A DNA stretch of 64,000 nucleotides. Origin: Oscillospiraceae bacterium. GTDB lineage: Bacteria > Bacillota > Clostridia > Oscillospirales > Ruminococcaceae. The first letter of the stretch is position 1. The number at the start of each line of letters is the position of its first letter. Position numbers and translations under genes: made by a program. The notes under the pieces were generated by a model. It was not told where the DNA came from, did no database searches, and saw nothing but the letters and a program-made list of their open reading frames with translations. Shown one piece after another: positions 7,841-15,523 of this stretch. The stretch is from assembly GCA_022787085.1 (NCBI GenBank), contig JALFVE010000055.1, positions 57,256 through 121,255 of the forward strand, in the 5' to 3' direction.

Positions 7841-9694
7841 ATGGACGTGATTGAGTTTCGCAGTTTGCTTATCGAAAGTCTAAAGGATAATGATATCAAA
7901 TCTCAGCTTTTACAGCTCCTGAGCGATGATAACGTTTCCGAGCAGCTCAAGGCATATGAGGACAAGATCAAGGCACTTGAGGAATCCTGCAAGGCTGCTG
8001 AGGAAAAATATAAAGCTCTTCTTTCCGATTATAACGATCTGTCGGGCACTTCTGCCGCAGTCAAGCTTGATGCCGAGAGCAAGGATAAGAAGATCGCCGA
8101 GCTGAATGATGCCATTGAAAAGCTGAAATCAGGCGGCAGCGACGCTGAAAAGATCTCAGCAGACCGCATTGCCCGCCTTACAGCTGAGGTTACGGAGCTT
8201 AAAGCCTCTGTTTCCGAAAAGGAAGCAAAGGTTTCCGAGCTTACTGCTTCGGAGAGTGCTCTCAAGGCTCAGGTCCAGTCCCTTGCTGCAGCTTCGGACG
8301 ATATGAAGAAGCAGCTTGAATCCTCAGGCTCCGAAAAGGCTTCCGAGATCGCCCGCCTTACCGAAAAGGTTACTTCGCTCACCGCAGAGCTTGAGTCCGA
8401 AAAGGCAAAGAGCGCTCAGCTTGAGACGCTCAGAAAAGAAAAGGCTGAGCTTGAGGCAAAGATTTCCGACGCTTCCTCTCAGGCTGCTGCTATGGTTGCC
8501 GCTTCCTCCGCAAAGGCTGAGGAGCTTCAGAAGACCATTGCCGATATGGACGTTAAGATTGTGGGTTATGTTTCCGAGATAGATAAGCTCAAGGCTGAGG
8601 CTGTTCAGAACGGCAAGCTTATTGACGAGCTGAAAAATTCCGCAGAATCCCGCTCCGCTTCACTTGCTTCCGAAAAGGACGCTCTTGAAAAAGAGATGGC
8701 TGAGCTTAAGGGCAGATACGAAAAGCTCAATGCAGAGGTGGATACATATAAATCTGCCGCAGAATCCGCTGCAGCAAAGGCTTCCGAGGCTGAGGAAAAG
8801 GTGGCTGCCGCTCAGGCTGACCTTGAGCGCAAGGACAGCACTATTGCTCAGATCAATACTCAGCTCCAGGGTATGCTTATCCTGAGGCAGAAGATAAATG
8901 AATATGCCGAGACTGCAAACGCTTATGCCGAAGAGGTAGAAAATGCAAGAAATATCCTTGCTGAGAGAGATAACACCATCAATTCTCTCAATGCACGCAT
9001 TGCAGAGATCGAAGGCAGAGAGGGCGAACTTAACGCAAAGCTTGAGCAGTATGGCGAGGCTATCAATACCAAAAATTCCCAGATCGAAGAGATCGGAAAA
9101 TATGCAGAGTCCCTCAAGGCTCATGCAGAGGATCTTACAAATCAGGTCAGCGAGAGAAATTCCGAGCTTTCCGCTAAGTCTGATGAGATCGCTCAGCTGA
9201 AGGATGAAATGAATGCTTATAATCTTACCTTCGGCGATCTTACAAAGGTATTCCAGAAGTATCAGAATCTCACTCCAGCTACAAAGAATGGTCTTGCAGA
9301 TGTATTCAATGAGAATCTGAATGTCAGAAGCTTCCTGTCCAGCGGCGCTCAGTGGGGTCATATCCAGGCTCTCTGGGAGTATGCTCAGCAGAAGATCAAT
9401 AATGAGGACTTCTCGGATATTGAAACTCTCAATGAGATTTTCGTTTACTTCCTTGATTTCCATAACAGCAGCTATCCCACTCCTCTTTACGAGCTTCTTG
9501 ATACCAAGCCCGGTGATGCTTTTGATGAGGAACAGCACACCAAGATCATGACAAGAGAAGAAAGAAAGGCAGCATTCTTCGACAACAAGAAGAAGGGTGC
9601 CGTTGTGGAAGGTCCTGTCAAGGAGGTCGTTCTCCACGGCTTCAAGAACCTCAGAAACGGTCGTATCCTCAAGCCTTCTATTGTAAGAGTTTAA
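7841..9694 (+). CDS. Large coiled-coil protein with a small C-terminal domain, function unknown
   Basis: The product has 617 residues. Residues about 30-460 are almost unbroken heptad-type coiled coil rich in Ala, Glu, Lys and Ser (for example ESEKAKSAQLETLRKEKAEL). The last 150 residues form a separate, more ordinary domain (FGDLTKVFQKYQNLTP, SGAQWGHIQALWEYAQQKI, then a basic tail). There is no signal peptide or membrane helix, so it is cytoplasmic. A perfect consensus promoter and strongly biased codons suggest high expression. It stands alone between a promoter and a strong terminator. A structural, filament-forming or scaffolding role is possible but only inferred; I do not recognise the family. 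Confidence 0.85.
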   Translation: MDVIEFRSLLIESLKDNDIKSQLLQLLSDDNVSEQLKAYEDKIKALEESCKAAEEKYKALLSDYNDLSGTSAAVKLDAESKDKKIAELNDAIEKLKSGGSDAEKISADRIARLTAEVTELKASVSEKEAKVSELTASESALKAQVQSLAAASDDMKKQLESSGSEKASEIARLTEKVTSLTAELESEKAKSAQLETLRKEKAELEAKISDASSQAAAMVAASSAKAEELQKTIADMDVKIVGYVSEIDKLKAEAVQNGKLIDELKNSAESRSASLASEKDALEKEMAELKGRYEKLNAEVDTYKSAAESAAAKASEAEEKVAAAQADLERKDSTIAQINTQLQGMLILRQKINEYAETANAYAEEVENARNILAERDNTINSLNARIAEIEGREGELNAKLEQYGEAINTKNSQIEEIGKYAESLKAHAEDLTNQVSERNSELSAKSDEIAQLKDEMNAYNLTFGDLTKVFQKYQNLTPATKNGLADVFNENLNVRSFLSSGAQWGHIQALWEYAQQKINNEDFSDIETLNEIFVYFLDFHNSSYPTPLYELLDTKPGDAFDEEQHTKIMTREERKAAFFDNKKKGAVVEGPVKEVVLHGFKNLRNGRILKPSIVRV

Positions 9695-9708
9695 TACTAT
9701 ATAAGAAA

Positions 9709-9746
9709 AGCCGCATTTTCAGTTTTGAAAATGCGGCTGTTTTTTG
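9709..9746. terminator. Terminator after the coiled-coil gene
   Basis: AGCCGCATTTTCA (9709-9721) pairs with 9726-9738, followed by TTTTTT. It lies directly before the stop of mazF on the other strand and may serve both. Confidence 0.9.
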
Positions 9747-9753
9747 CGGAACC

Positions 9754-10113
9754 TTATGTAGCTCCGCCTGTGCCAAGACCGAAACTTATGGAAAGAGCGT
9801 TGTTGACCTGATCCATTGAGGGTGTATCAAGCTCTCCCATTCGTTCCTTGAGCCTTTTTTTGTCTATTGTACGGATCTGCTCCAGAAGCACCACGCTGTC
9901 CTTTGAAAGTCCGCATTTATCGGCGTTCAGTTCAATGTGAGTGGGCAGCTTTGCCTTTTCCCGCTGGCTGGTAATTGCAGCGGCGATCACTGTGGGACTG
10001 TGCCTGTTTCCCACGTCATTCTGAACGATAAGAACGGGTCGGATTCCGCCCTGCTCCGAGCCAACCACGGGGCTGAGATCCGCATAATATATTTCTCCTC
10101 TTTTTACAGACAT
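9754..10113 (-). CDS. mazF: MazF/PemK-family endoribonuclease toxin without adjacent antitoxin
   Basis: MazF toxins cleave single-stranded mRNA. The 119-residue protein matches the Firmicute EndoA type: [31 protein letters not shown] at the front (catalytic Arg region), [11 protein letters not shown] and [30 protein letters not shown]. Start ATG at 10113 has AAAGGATGATACTAAA before it. In Bacillus the antitoxin gene lies just upstream; here the 165 bases to the next gene hold no antitoxin-sized frame. Either the antitoxin is encoded elsewhere or the gene has another use. Confidence 0.93.
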   Translation of the reverse strand: MSVKRGEIYYADLSPVVGSEQGGIRPVLIVQNDVGNRHSPTVIAAAITSQREKAKLPTHIELNADKCGLSKDSVVLLEQIRTIDKKRLKERMGELDTPSMDQVNNALSISFGLGTGGAT

Positions 10114-10213
10114 TTTAGTATCATCCTTTCCTTGATTTGTAGGAGATTTTCTTTTGTCTGTTTATATTTTTACCGTTTGGAAGAAAAATAATCATGGAGC
10201 GAGAAATTTTTCA

Positions 10214-10271
10214 TAAAAAAACAGGAGCATATCACACCGGACAGCGGGGGAACGGCGTGAACTATGCCCCT
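10214..10271 (-). terminator. Terminator of the CPBP protease gene
   Basis: On the minus strand AGGGGCATA (10263-10271) pairs with TATGCTCCT (10223-10231), followed by GTTTTTTT. Confidence 0.6.
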
Positions 10272-10278
10272 TTTTATT

Positions 10279-11349
10279 TTATGCCAATCGTGTTATTGAT
10301 GTTACGGTTGTGAATAAAAGAAATGCTATTGTTAAAAGCCACGGAACCGATGTGAAGAAATATTTCCAGGTGCGGGAGCTTGTATATTCATTTGTATCCA
10401 CAAGTTTTCCATGGGCTACCGAGCAGTATTTTATAACGATCACTATGGAAGCGATTATGCAGGCAAATCGGAAAAGAGTAGTCAGTCCCGAGATGAGCAG
10501 CATGGGGATGGACATATTGAGCAAGGCTGTGAAATCGGTCAGGCTGTCTATCTTAGGGACCGACGCAAGGAGGAGGGATGCCATGGTATTATTCAGCATA
10601 TGGATAAGGATAGAGGGGATCAGCGAGCCGCTTTTTACTGCGATATATCCCCATACAATTCCCACGCAGGCGCTGGGGATAAACTGAATGATATTCTGAT
10701 GCATAAGCCCGAACAAAACCGATGACATGATTATTCCGAATAGATTTCCGTATTTTCTCAGTCCTTCAAGGAGCACTCCTCTGAATATCAGTTCCTCAAG
10801 AAAGGGTCCCAAGAGGCAGATGTAAAATTGTATCAGAATATCCAGCCACAGTGGATTTTCTTTTGACACGATGCTCGAGGAGACTGTCTTTGCCGGGTCG
10901 ATTCCCGAAAGCCTGCCCGTTGCGGCGAGTAATACAAATATGAGAATGAGAGTTGCAAATGTTGCTGCAGTTGACACACTGAAGGATATTGAAGCTGCGC
11001 TCAGAAAGCCCTTTTTGCTTAATTTCGGTGAACGGAGCCTTGACTTCAGGTCAATTCCTGTGAGCAGTATCCCTACTCCAATTGCAGTAATATCCGCTGC
11101 GATGGGGAAGCCGTAGGAATAGACCGCAGATATTACAGGCGAGGATTTAATAATGGCTTTTCCTTCTTGCAGCTGCTCCGGGGTGAAGCCGCCGCCTGCA
11201 AGTCCTGAACAGAGCTTCATAACCAGTGTGGTTGCTCCGCTGAAAACCAGAATAAGGGCTATCATTATCCATGCCAAGCGGAAATAATACCTTCGGAGCA
11301 GCCTGTTTTCCTCTCTGTCGGGAGGGGAAAAATTGCCTTGAAATGTCAT
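10279..11349 (-). CDS. CPBP-family intramembrane glutamic endopeptidase
   Basis: CPBP (Abi, Rce1-like) proteases are polytopic membrane enzymes, some linked to bacteriocin maturation or immunity. The 356-residue product has about eight hydrophobic segments and the catalytic motifs EELIFRG, FGLMHQN and, near the end, SILIHMLNN. Starts: GTG at 11361 is only one base from AAAGGA, so ATG 11349 (MTFQGNFSPP) is chosen, with some doubt. It stands alone with its own terminator. A second, longer CPBP protein is encoded at 25535-26692; the two share topology but are not close copies. No bacteriocin gene is nearby. Confidence 0.88.
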   Translation of the reverse strand: MTFQGNFSPPDREENRLLRRYYFRLAWIMIALILVFSGATTLVMKLCSGLAGGGFTPEQLQEGKAIIKSSPVISAVYSYGFPIAADITAIGVGILLTGIDLKSRLRSPKLSKKGFLSAASISFSVSTAATFATLILIFVLLAATGRLSGIDPAKTVSSSIVSKENPLWLDILIQFYICLLGPFLEELIFRGVLLEGLRKYGNLFGIIMSSVLFGLMHQNIIQFIPSACVGIVWGYIAVKSGSLIPSILIHMLNNTMASLLLASVPKIDSLTDFTALLNMSIPMLLISGLTTLFRFACIIASIVIVIKYCSVAHGKLVDTNEYTSSRTWKYFFTSVPWLLTIAFLLFTTVTSITRLA

Positions 11350-11372
11350 TTTATCAGCCACATCCTTTACAA

Positions 11373-11398
11373 TGAAAACGCTCCGATCTCGGAGCGTT
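11373..11398 (-). terminator. Terminator of the sortase-pdp operon
   Basis: AACGCTCCGA (11377-11386) pairs with TCGGAGCGTT (11389-11398); on the minus strand TTTTC follows. It lies 8 bases past the pdp stop. Confidence 0.8.
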
Positions 11399-11405
11399 AA
11401 TTTTT

Positions 11406-12713
11406 TCAGCCTCTGATAATTTTTAATACTGTTGAACGCTTTTCGGGGGCTTTTTCGCTTATACGGAATAATTTCCGAAAATCATCCTCCGCTGCGTCCA
11501 TATCACACTTGGAGGAGGTAAGGAGCTTTCCTAATGCCTCACCTTTATGAACATAGCTTCCCACTGTTTTGTTGAAAATAATTCCCGCCGTGGGGTCGAT
11601 ATCTCCGTTTTTGAACTGCCGTCCCGCACCCAGACCAAGGGTGATAAGCCCTGTTTTTTCGCAGGAGATTCCTGTGATATAGCCATCCTTTTCGGCAATT
11701 ACCTCTCTTACCTGTGAGGGGGTGCCCAAAAGAGAATAATCGTGAAGAGCTTTCGGGTCTCCGCCTTGAAGCTCAACCATTTTTTCGAGAGCTGCAAGCG
11801 CTCTGCCCGAGGACAGCGCTTCCTTTGCAAGCTCCGCACATTCTTCGGGGGTGCCTTTTCCTGCAAGAAAGAGCATTTCTGCGGAAATTGCAATGGATAT
11901 TTCATAAAGATCCGAAGGGGAATTTCCCTTGAGAGCTTCTGCCGCTTCAATAACCTCAACTGCGTTTCCTACAGCCATGCCAAGAGGCTTTTCCATATCG
12001 GTGAGGACAGCCGAGCATTTTCTGCCCGAAAGCTTTGCGACCTGTATCATCGACTCTGAAAGACGGAGAGCATCATCATAATTTTTCATAAATGCGCCGT
12101 CGCCGACCTTAACATCAATGACAATACCCTCTGCGCCTGTGGCGAGCTTTTTGCTCATTATGCTCGAGCATATCAAAGGAATACTGTCAACGGTGGCAGT
12201 GGCATTTCTCAGGGCATATATTTTCTTGTCTGCAGGAACGAGAGTGCCTGTCTGACCCGAAACTGCAAAGCCTGCTTCCTTGACCACCGAAATAAACTCG
12301 CTGTGGGTCAGAGATGTTCTTAGCCCGGGAATTGACTCAAGCTTGTCAATTGTCCCACCCGTATGCCCAAGACCTCTGCCCGACATTTTCGGAGCATAAA
12401 CGCCGCAGGCTGCGCAGATGGGAACGGCAATAAGGGTGGTTTTATCACCGATGCCTCCCGTGCTGTGCTTGTCAACGCACATTCTGCCAAGCTCCTCGGA
12501 GGGGGAATAGGTATCTCCTGAGTCTATCATTGCAGCGGTCAGAGCGGCAGTCTCGGATGGGGACATTCCGTTGAAGCATATTGCCATGAGAAGGGCGGAC
12601 ATCTGATAATCGGGGATATTGTCCTTGACAAAGCCCTCGGTCATGAAGCGTATCTCTTCATCGGAAAGCTCGCCTCCGCGGCGCTTTTTCATTATAATGT
12701 CATAAGCAGTCAT
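11406..12713 (-). CDS. pdp: Pyrimidine-nucleoside phosphorylase
   Basis: The enzyme splits uridine and thymidine with phosphate to base and (deoxy)ribose 1-phosphate. All signature segments of the thymidine/pyrimidine phosphorylase family are present in 435 residues: MKKRRGGELSDEEI, VDKHSTGGIGDKTTL (phosphate binding), SGRGLGHTGGTIDKLESIPG and the C-terminal GRQFKNGDIDPTAGI. Length and order are normal. It is the last gene of the sortase/SpoIID unit, 26 bases after the SpoIID-like gene, and is followed by a terminator. Its presence there looks like read-through convenience more than shared function. Confidence 0.95.
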   Translation of the reverse strand: MTAYDIIMKKRRGGELSDEEIRFMTEGFVKDNIPDYQMSALLMAICFNGMSPSETAALTAAMIDSGDTYSPSEELGRMCVDKHSTGGIGDKTTLIAVPICAACGVYAPKMSGRGLGHTGGTIDKLESIPGLRTSLTHSEFISVVKEAGFAVSGQTGTLVPADKKIYALRNATATVDSIPLICSSIMSKKLATGAEGIVIDVKVGDGAFMKNYDDALRLSESMIQVAKLSGRKCSAVLTDMEKPLGMAVGNAVEVIEAAEALKGNSPSDLYEISIAISAEMLFLAGKGTPEECAELAKEALSSGRALAALEKMVELQGGDPKALHDYSLLGTPSQVREVIAEKDGYITGISCEKTGLITLGLGAGRQFKNGDIDPTAGIIFNKTVGSYVHKGEALGKLLTSSKCDMDAAEDDFRKLFRISEKAPEKRSTVLKIIRG

Positions 12714-12739
12714 AGCGATCTGTCCTTATTATCAATTTA

Positions 12740-14350
12740 TCAGCTTACGGTGATCCCTGTGAAATAATACCTGAGGATCTGATCATAGGTATAGCCCTGC
12801 TTTGCAAGGATATTTGCGCCGTTCTGGCTCATTCCTACGCCGTGGCCGTAGCCGTATGTAACAAAGGTGAATATTCCGTCTGCGTAGCTGACATCAAAGC
12901 TCCAGCTCTTTAACGAGAATTTAAGAACATTTTCACGAAGCTTTCTTCCCGAGATGTAGGTCTGTCCGTCCACATTTACGGAGCTGACATAATTGCCGTC
13001 AACTCTTTCCGTAACAGTGAGCCAGTTTGAGGGGTCATCGGAAAGGGTTATTCCGAGATAGCCTTCGAGAGCCTGTCTCATATCATTTTCGGTAAATGTG
13101 GTGATAACTCCGTAATTCGGGTCGGATACTGCGTCAAAGGGTGCTTCAACGCTTACAAGATAGGGGACTTTTCCGCCCCATACATTTTCGGAGGAGGCGC
13201 TTCTTCCTGCGGAGGACGCTGTATAAACCGTCTGAGCCACCTCGCCGTTATAGTAGCAGCATTTTCCGAATACTGCGTCAACAGCGTTTCTGACCTCGTC
13301 GGGAATGGTATGCTTAACGAGAACGGAGGGAACAAGTCCGTTTACATTGTGATATTTAACATATGAATACGCTGCAACAGCCTGTGCCTTGAGTGCTTCG
13401 GGGCTGAAGGAGGGGGACATTTCTGTGGAAACGATCATGCATACAAGATCGTAAGCATTTATCTCCTGAACGCTGCCGTCAAATTTTGCGGTGAACATTT
13501 CCGCACCGTTGGGAGCGATGGTTGTAAGCTCAGTCTGAACGGGCTCGGTGTCGGTGAAGGTGGGAACGGTCTCAAAATATGTTCCCATAGAGCTGATAGG
13601 CGTTGTTTCATTGGGATAGTAGCTGCTCCAGAAGGTCGTGGTATCGACAGGAGCGGGAGTTGTATCATATTCCGCCTGCATTTCATTCAGCTTCTGAATG
13701 ATATCCTCCTCGGTCTGCTGTCTGTCAAGCTCGGACAGAAGATCGGGATCTGAGCCTGTTTCGTATGCATAGGCGCTGTTATTATCCACAACTGCCTCAC
13801 TGAGATAATTTTCCGAGAAGATCATATCCTCGTCCGATTCCTCGGGAACTGCTTCGTAATTGAAATTGTCAGCCGGCGCGGCAGTCTCGGAAGGGGTATT
13901 GTCGGCACCTGCGCTTTCTGTTGCAGAAAATTCCTCTGTGTCCTCGGGAACAGCTGTTGTGACCTCCGCTGCGGTATGAATGGGAGTTGCGCCGCTGTAT
14001 TCAGCCTCGTCGTAAGTATCCTCCGAAGCGGGGGATGCCTGATAATCGGCAGGAGCTTCAAAACGGCTGTTTACCTGCTGATCCTCAAGGCTGTTCGGGA
14101 GCCATTCAATATTATTGACAGTACGGACTGAGTTATTCTGAGGGATTTCCGCTTTGATAAGCTCAGTTTTTGCAGGCTTTGTCTCGGTGGGCTCTGTTTC
14201 TGTAGGCTCTGTCTCGGTGGCGGTGTTATAGTAATATTCCTTTGAGATCTCGGCATCGTCAACATCGTCCACCATGCAGAATGTAAAGGTGTAGAAAACG
14301 CCTATTGCGCACAATGCCGCTATTCCGTTGAGTATAGCTCGCAGTTTCAT
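12740..14350 (-). CDS. SpoIID/LytB-domain protein with long Thr/Glu/Pro-rich linker
   Basis: SpoIID is a lytic transglycosylase that trims peptidoglycan during engulfment; related domains occur in vegetative wall proteins. The 536-residue product has an N-terminal membrane anchor (ILNGIAALCAIGVFYTFTFC), a low-complexity acidic linker of about 260 residues starting with repeated TETEPTE units, then the SpoIID domain: IVSTEMSPSFSPEALKAQAV, ASSAGRSASSENVWGG, YGYGHGVGMSQNGA. The conserved catalytic Glu (STEMSP) is kept. ATG 14350 has AAAGGA 7 bases upstream. The extracytoplasmic linker would let the domain reach across the wall. It is co-oriented with the four sortases, so a surface-assembly role in vegetative cells is as likely as sporulation. 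Confidence 0.88.
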   Translation of the reverse strand: MKLRAILNGIAALCAIGVFYTFTFCMVDDVDDAEISKEYYYNTATETEPTETEPTETKPAKTELIKAEIPQNNSVRTVNNIEWLPNSLEDQQVNSRFEAPADYQASPASEDTYDEAEYSGATPIHTAAEVTTAVPEDTEEFSATESAGADNTPSETAAPADNFNYEAVPEESDEDMIFSENYLSEAVVDNNSAYAYETGSDPDLLSELDRQQTEEDIIQKLNEMQAEYDTTPAPVDTTTFWSSYYPNETTPISSMGTYFETVPTFTDTEPVQTELTTIAPNGAEMFTAKFDGSVQEINAYDLVCMIVSTEMSPSFSPEALKAQAVAAYSYVKYHNVNGLVPSVLVKHTIPDEVRNAVDAVFGKCCYYNGEVAQTVYTASSAGRSASSENVWGGKVPYLVSVEAPFDAVSDPNYGVITTFTENDMRQALEGYLGITLSDDPSNWLTVTERVDGNYVSSVNVDGQTYISGRKLRENVLKFSLKSWSFDVSYADGIFTFVTYGYGHGVGMSQNGANILAKQGYTYDQILRYYFTGITVS

Positions 14351-14421
14351 AAAAATGTCCTTTCTCGTCTTTGTTTTTTTTTCTTTTTTCAGGAACAAGT
14401 GCAGATATCCTGTGACGATTT

Positions 14422-15471
14422 TTATGCTGGATCGTCAATATATGTACCGCCGTTATATTTATAGTAGATGGCGGGCCATTTCGGGTTGGGATTCTTAGAG
14501 AATTTCGTTGTGTCAAAGTTCTCGGCTGATTCACCGTCTCTGAGCTTTCTTGCCACAAGAATGTGACGGGAGTCGTCCCATTCGGTTGAGCAGGTGGAGA
14601 GAGTGAGGTAGGCATCATCTTCATTGCAGTCAACGCCTGTTATGATGGTGCTTCGCTTGGTTATCTCGCTCATAAATATCTCATAGGTGTGAGATTCATC
14701 GAAATTGATATAGTTCTGATAATCGAAAAGAGGTCTGTTGTCGTCATGCTCGGGCTTTGTATTTATTACAAATGAGGAAATGATGACGTATGTATCCTCG
14801 GAATAGTTTGTATTGAAATAAATAAAGGGATTCTTGAGCCAGTATGCGGGGTCCCAGCGGTAGTAGTCAAGATTTCCGAACATGGTGCCGTCCTTCTGGT
14901 TGTGAGCGTAAAGAATGATATTATCCGAGCGCTCATAGCCGCCTACCTCGTTTCGGAAATCCGCAAAGCAGGTGCCGCACTGACGCTGGTTGTCATAGAA
15001 ATTGTGATTGAGATAATAATCATTGTCCGTGCCCTTTACCACAGGCTCGTCAACACAGCCAGGAATACGGACATATCCCACAGTATCTTTATTGATGGCA
15101 ATAAGCTCCTGCGCCGCAGGAAGTATCGTCAGCGGGGGACGCTCTTCGGGAACAGGCTCATTATTTTCGGAGGGGAGATCTGTTTCTGAGGGGGAGGCAG
15201 AGGGGGTTATGACTGTCTGCTGCGCCTTCTGGTATATTACCTTCAGGGTGTTATGATTCTGTTTTGCCTCATACATCTGATAGAAATAATTACCCAGTAT
15301 AACTGCGCAGACAATAAGTACCAGTATGGAGAAAAGTACGATAAGCTTGCTGATTATCTCGGAGGAGCTGTCTCCCTTCTGAGGGAAAAAGGATTCCTTA
15401 ATGCTTTTTTTTACCTTGGGCTTAGGGGATCTTCTGCTTGACGATCCTCTTGCTTCATCGCTCATGGACAT
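14422..15471 (-). CDS. Class B sortase 1 of 4 (operon-distal)
   Basis: Sortases join secreted proteins to the wall or to each other. This 349-residue protein has a basic N-terminus, KGDSSSEII, one membrane helix (about 42-64), a 55-residue linker rich in Ser/Pro/Glu and a class B sortase fold. Catalytic residues are visible: His190 (LYAHNQKDGTMFG), Cys294 (TLSTCS) and Arg302 (DSRHILVARK). LYAHNQ differs from LYGHNQ in the other three, and its active-site loop reads TEWDD where they have NEF. AGAGG lies 10 bases before the ATG. No NPQTN-type substrate is encoded in the window. Confidence 0.93.
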   Translation of the reverse strand: MSMSDEARGSSSRRSPKPKVKKSIKESFFPQKGDSSSEIISKLIVLFSILVLIVCAVILGNYFYQMYEAKQNHNTLKVIYQKAQQTVITPSASPSETDLPSENNEPVPEERPPLTILPAAQELIAINKDTVGYVRIPGCVDEPVVKGTDNDYYLNHNFYDNQRQCGTCFADFRNEVGGYERSDNIILYAHNQKDGTMFGNLDYYRWDPAYWLKNPFIYFNTNYSEDTYVIISSFVINTKPEHDDNRPLFDYQNYINFDESHTYEIFMSEITKRSTIITGVDCNEDDAYLTLSTCSTEWDDSRHILVARKLRDGESAENFDTTKFSKNPNPKWPAIYYKYNGGTYIDDPA

Positions 15472-15523
15472 ATGAAAATAACCTCTTGAAAATATATTTC
15501 GGCTTATGAAACTGCATCAGCAG

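Noticed and set aside
8660..9637. Open frame of 325 codons on the minus strand
   Set aside because: It lies wholly opposite the coiled-coil gene. The repetitive codon pattern of that gene creates the frame; it has no ribosome site and an odd Leu/Ser/Ile-rich composition.
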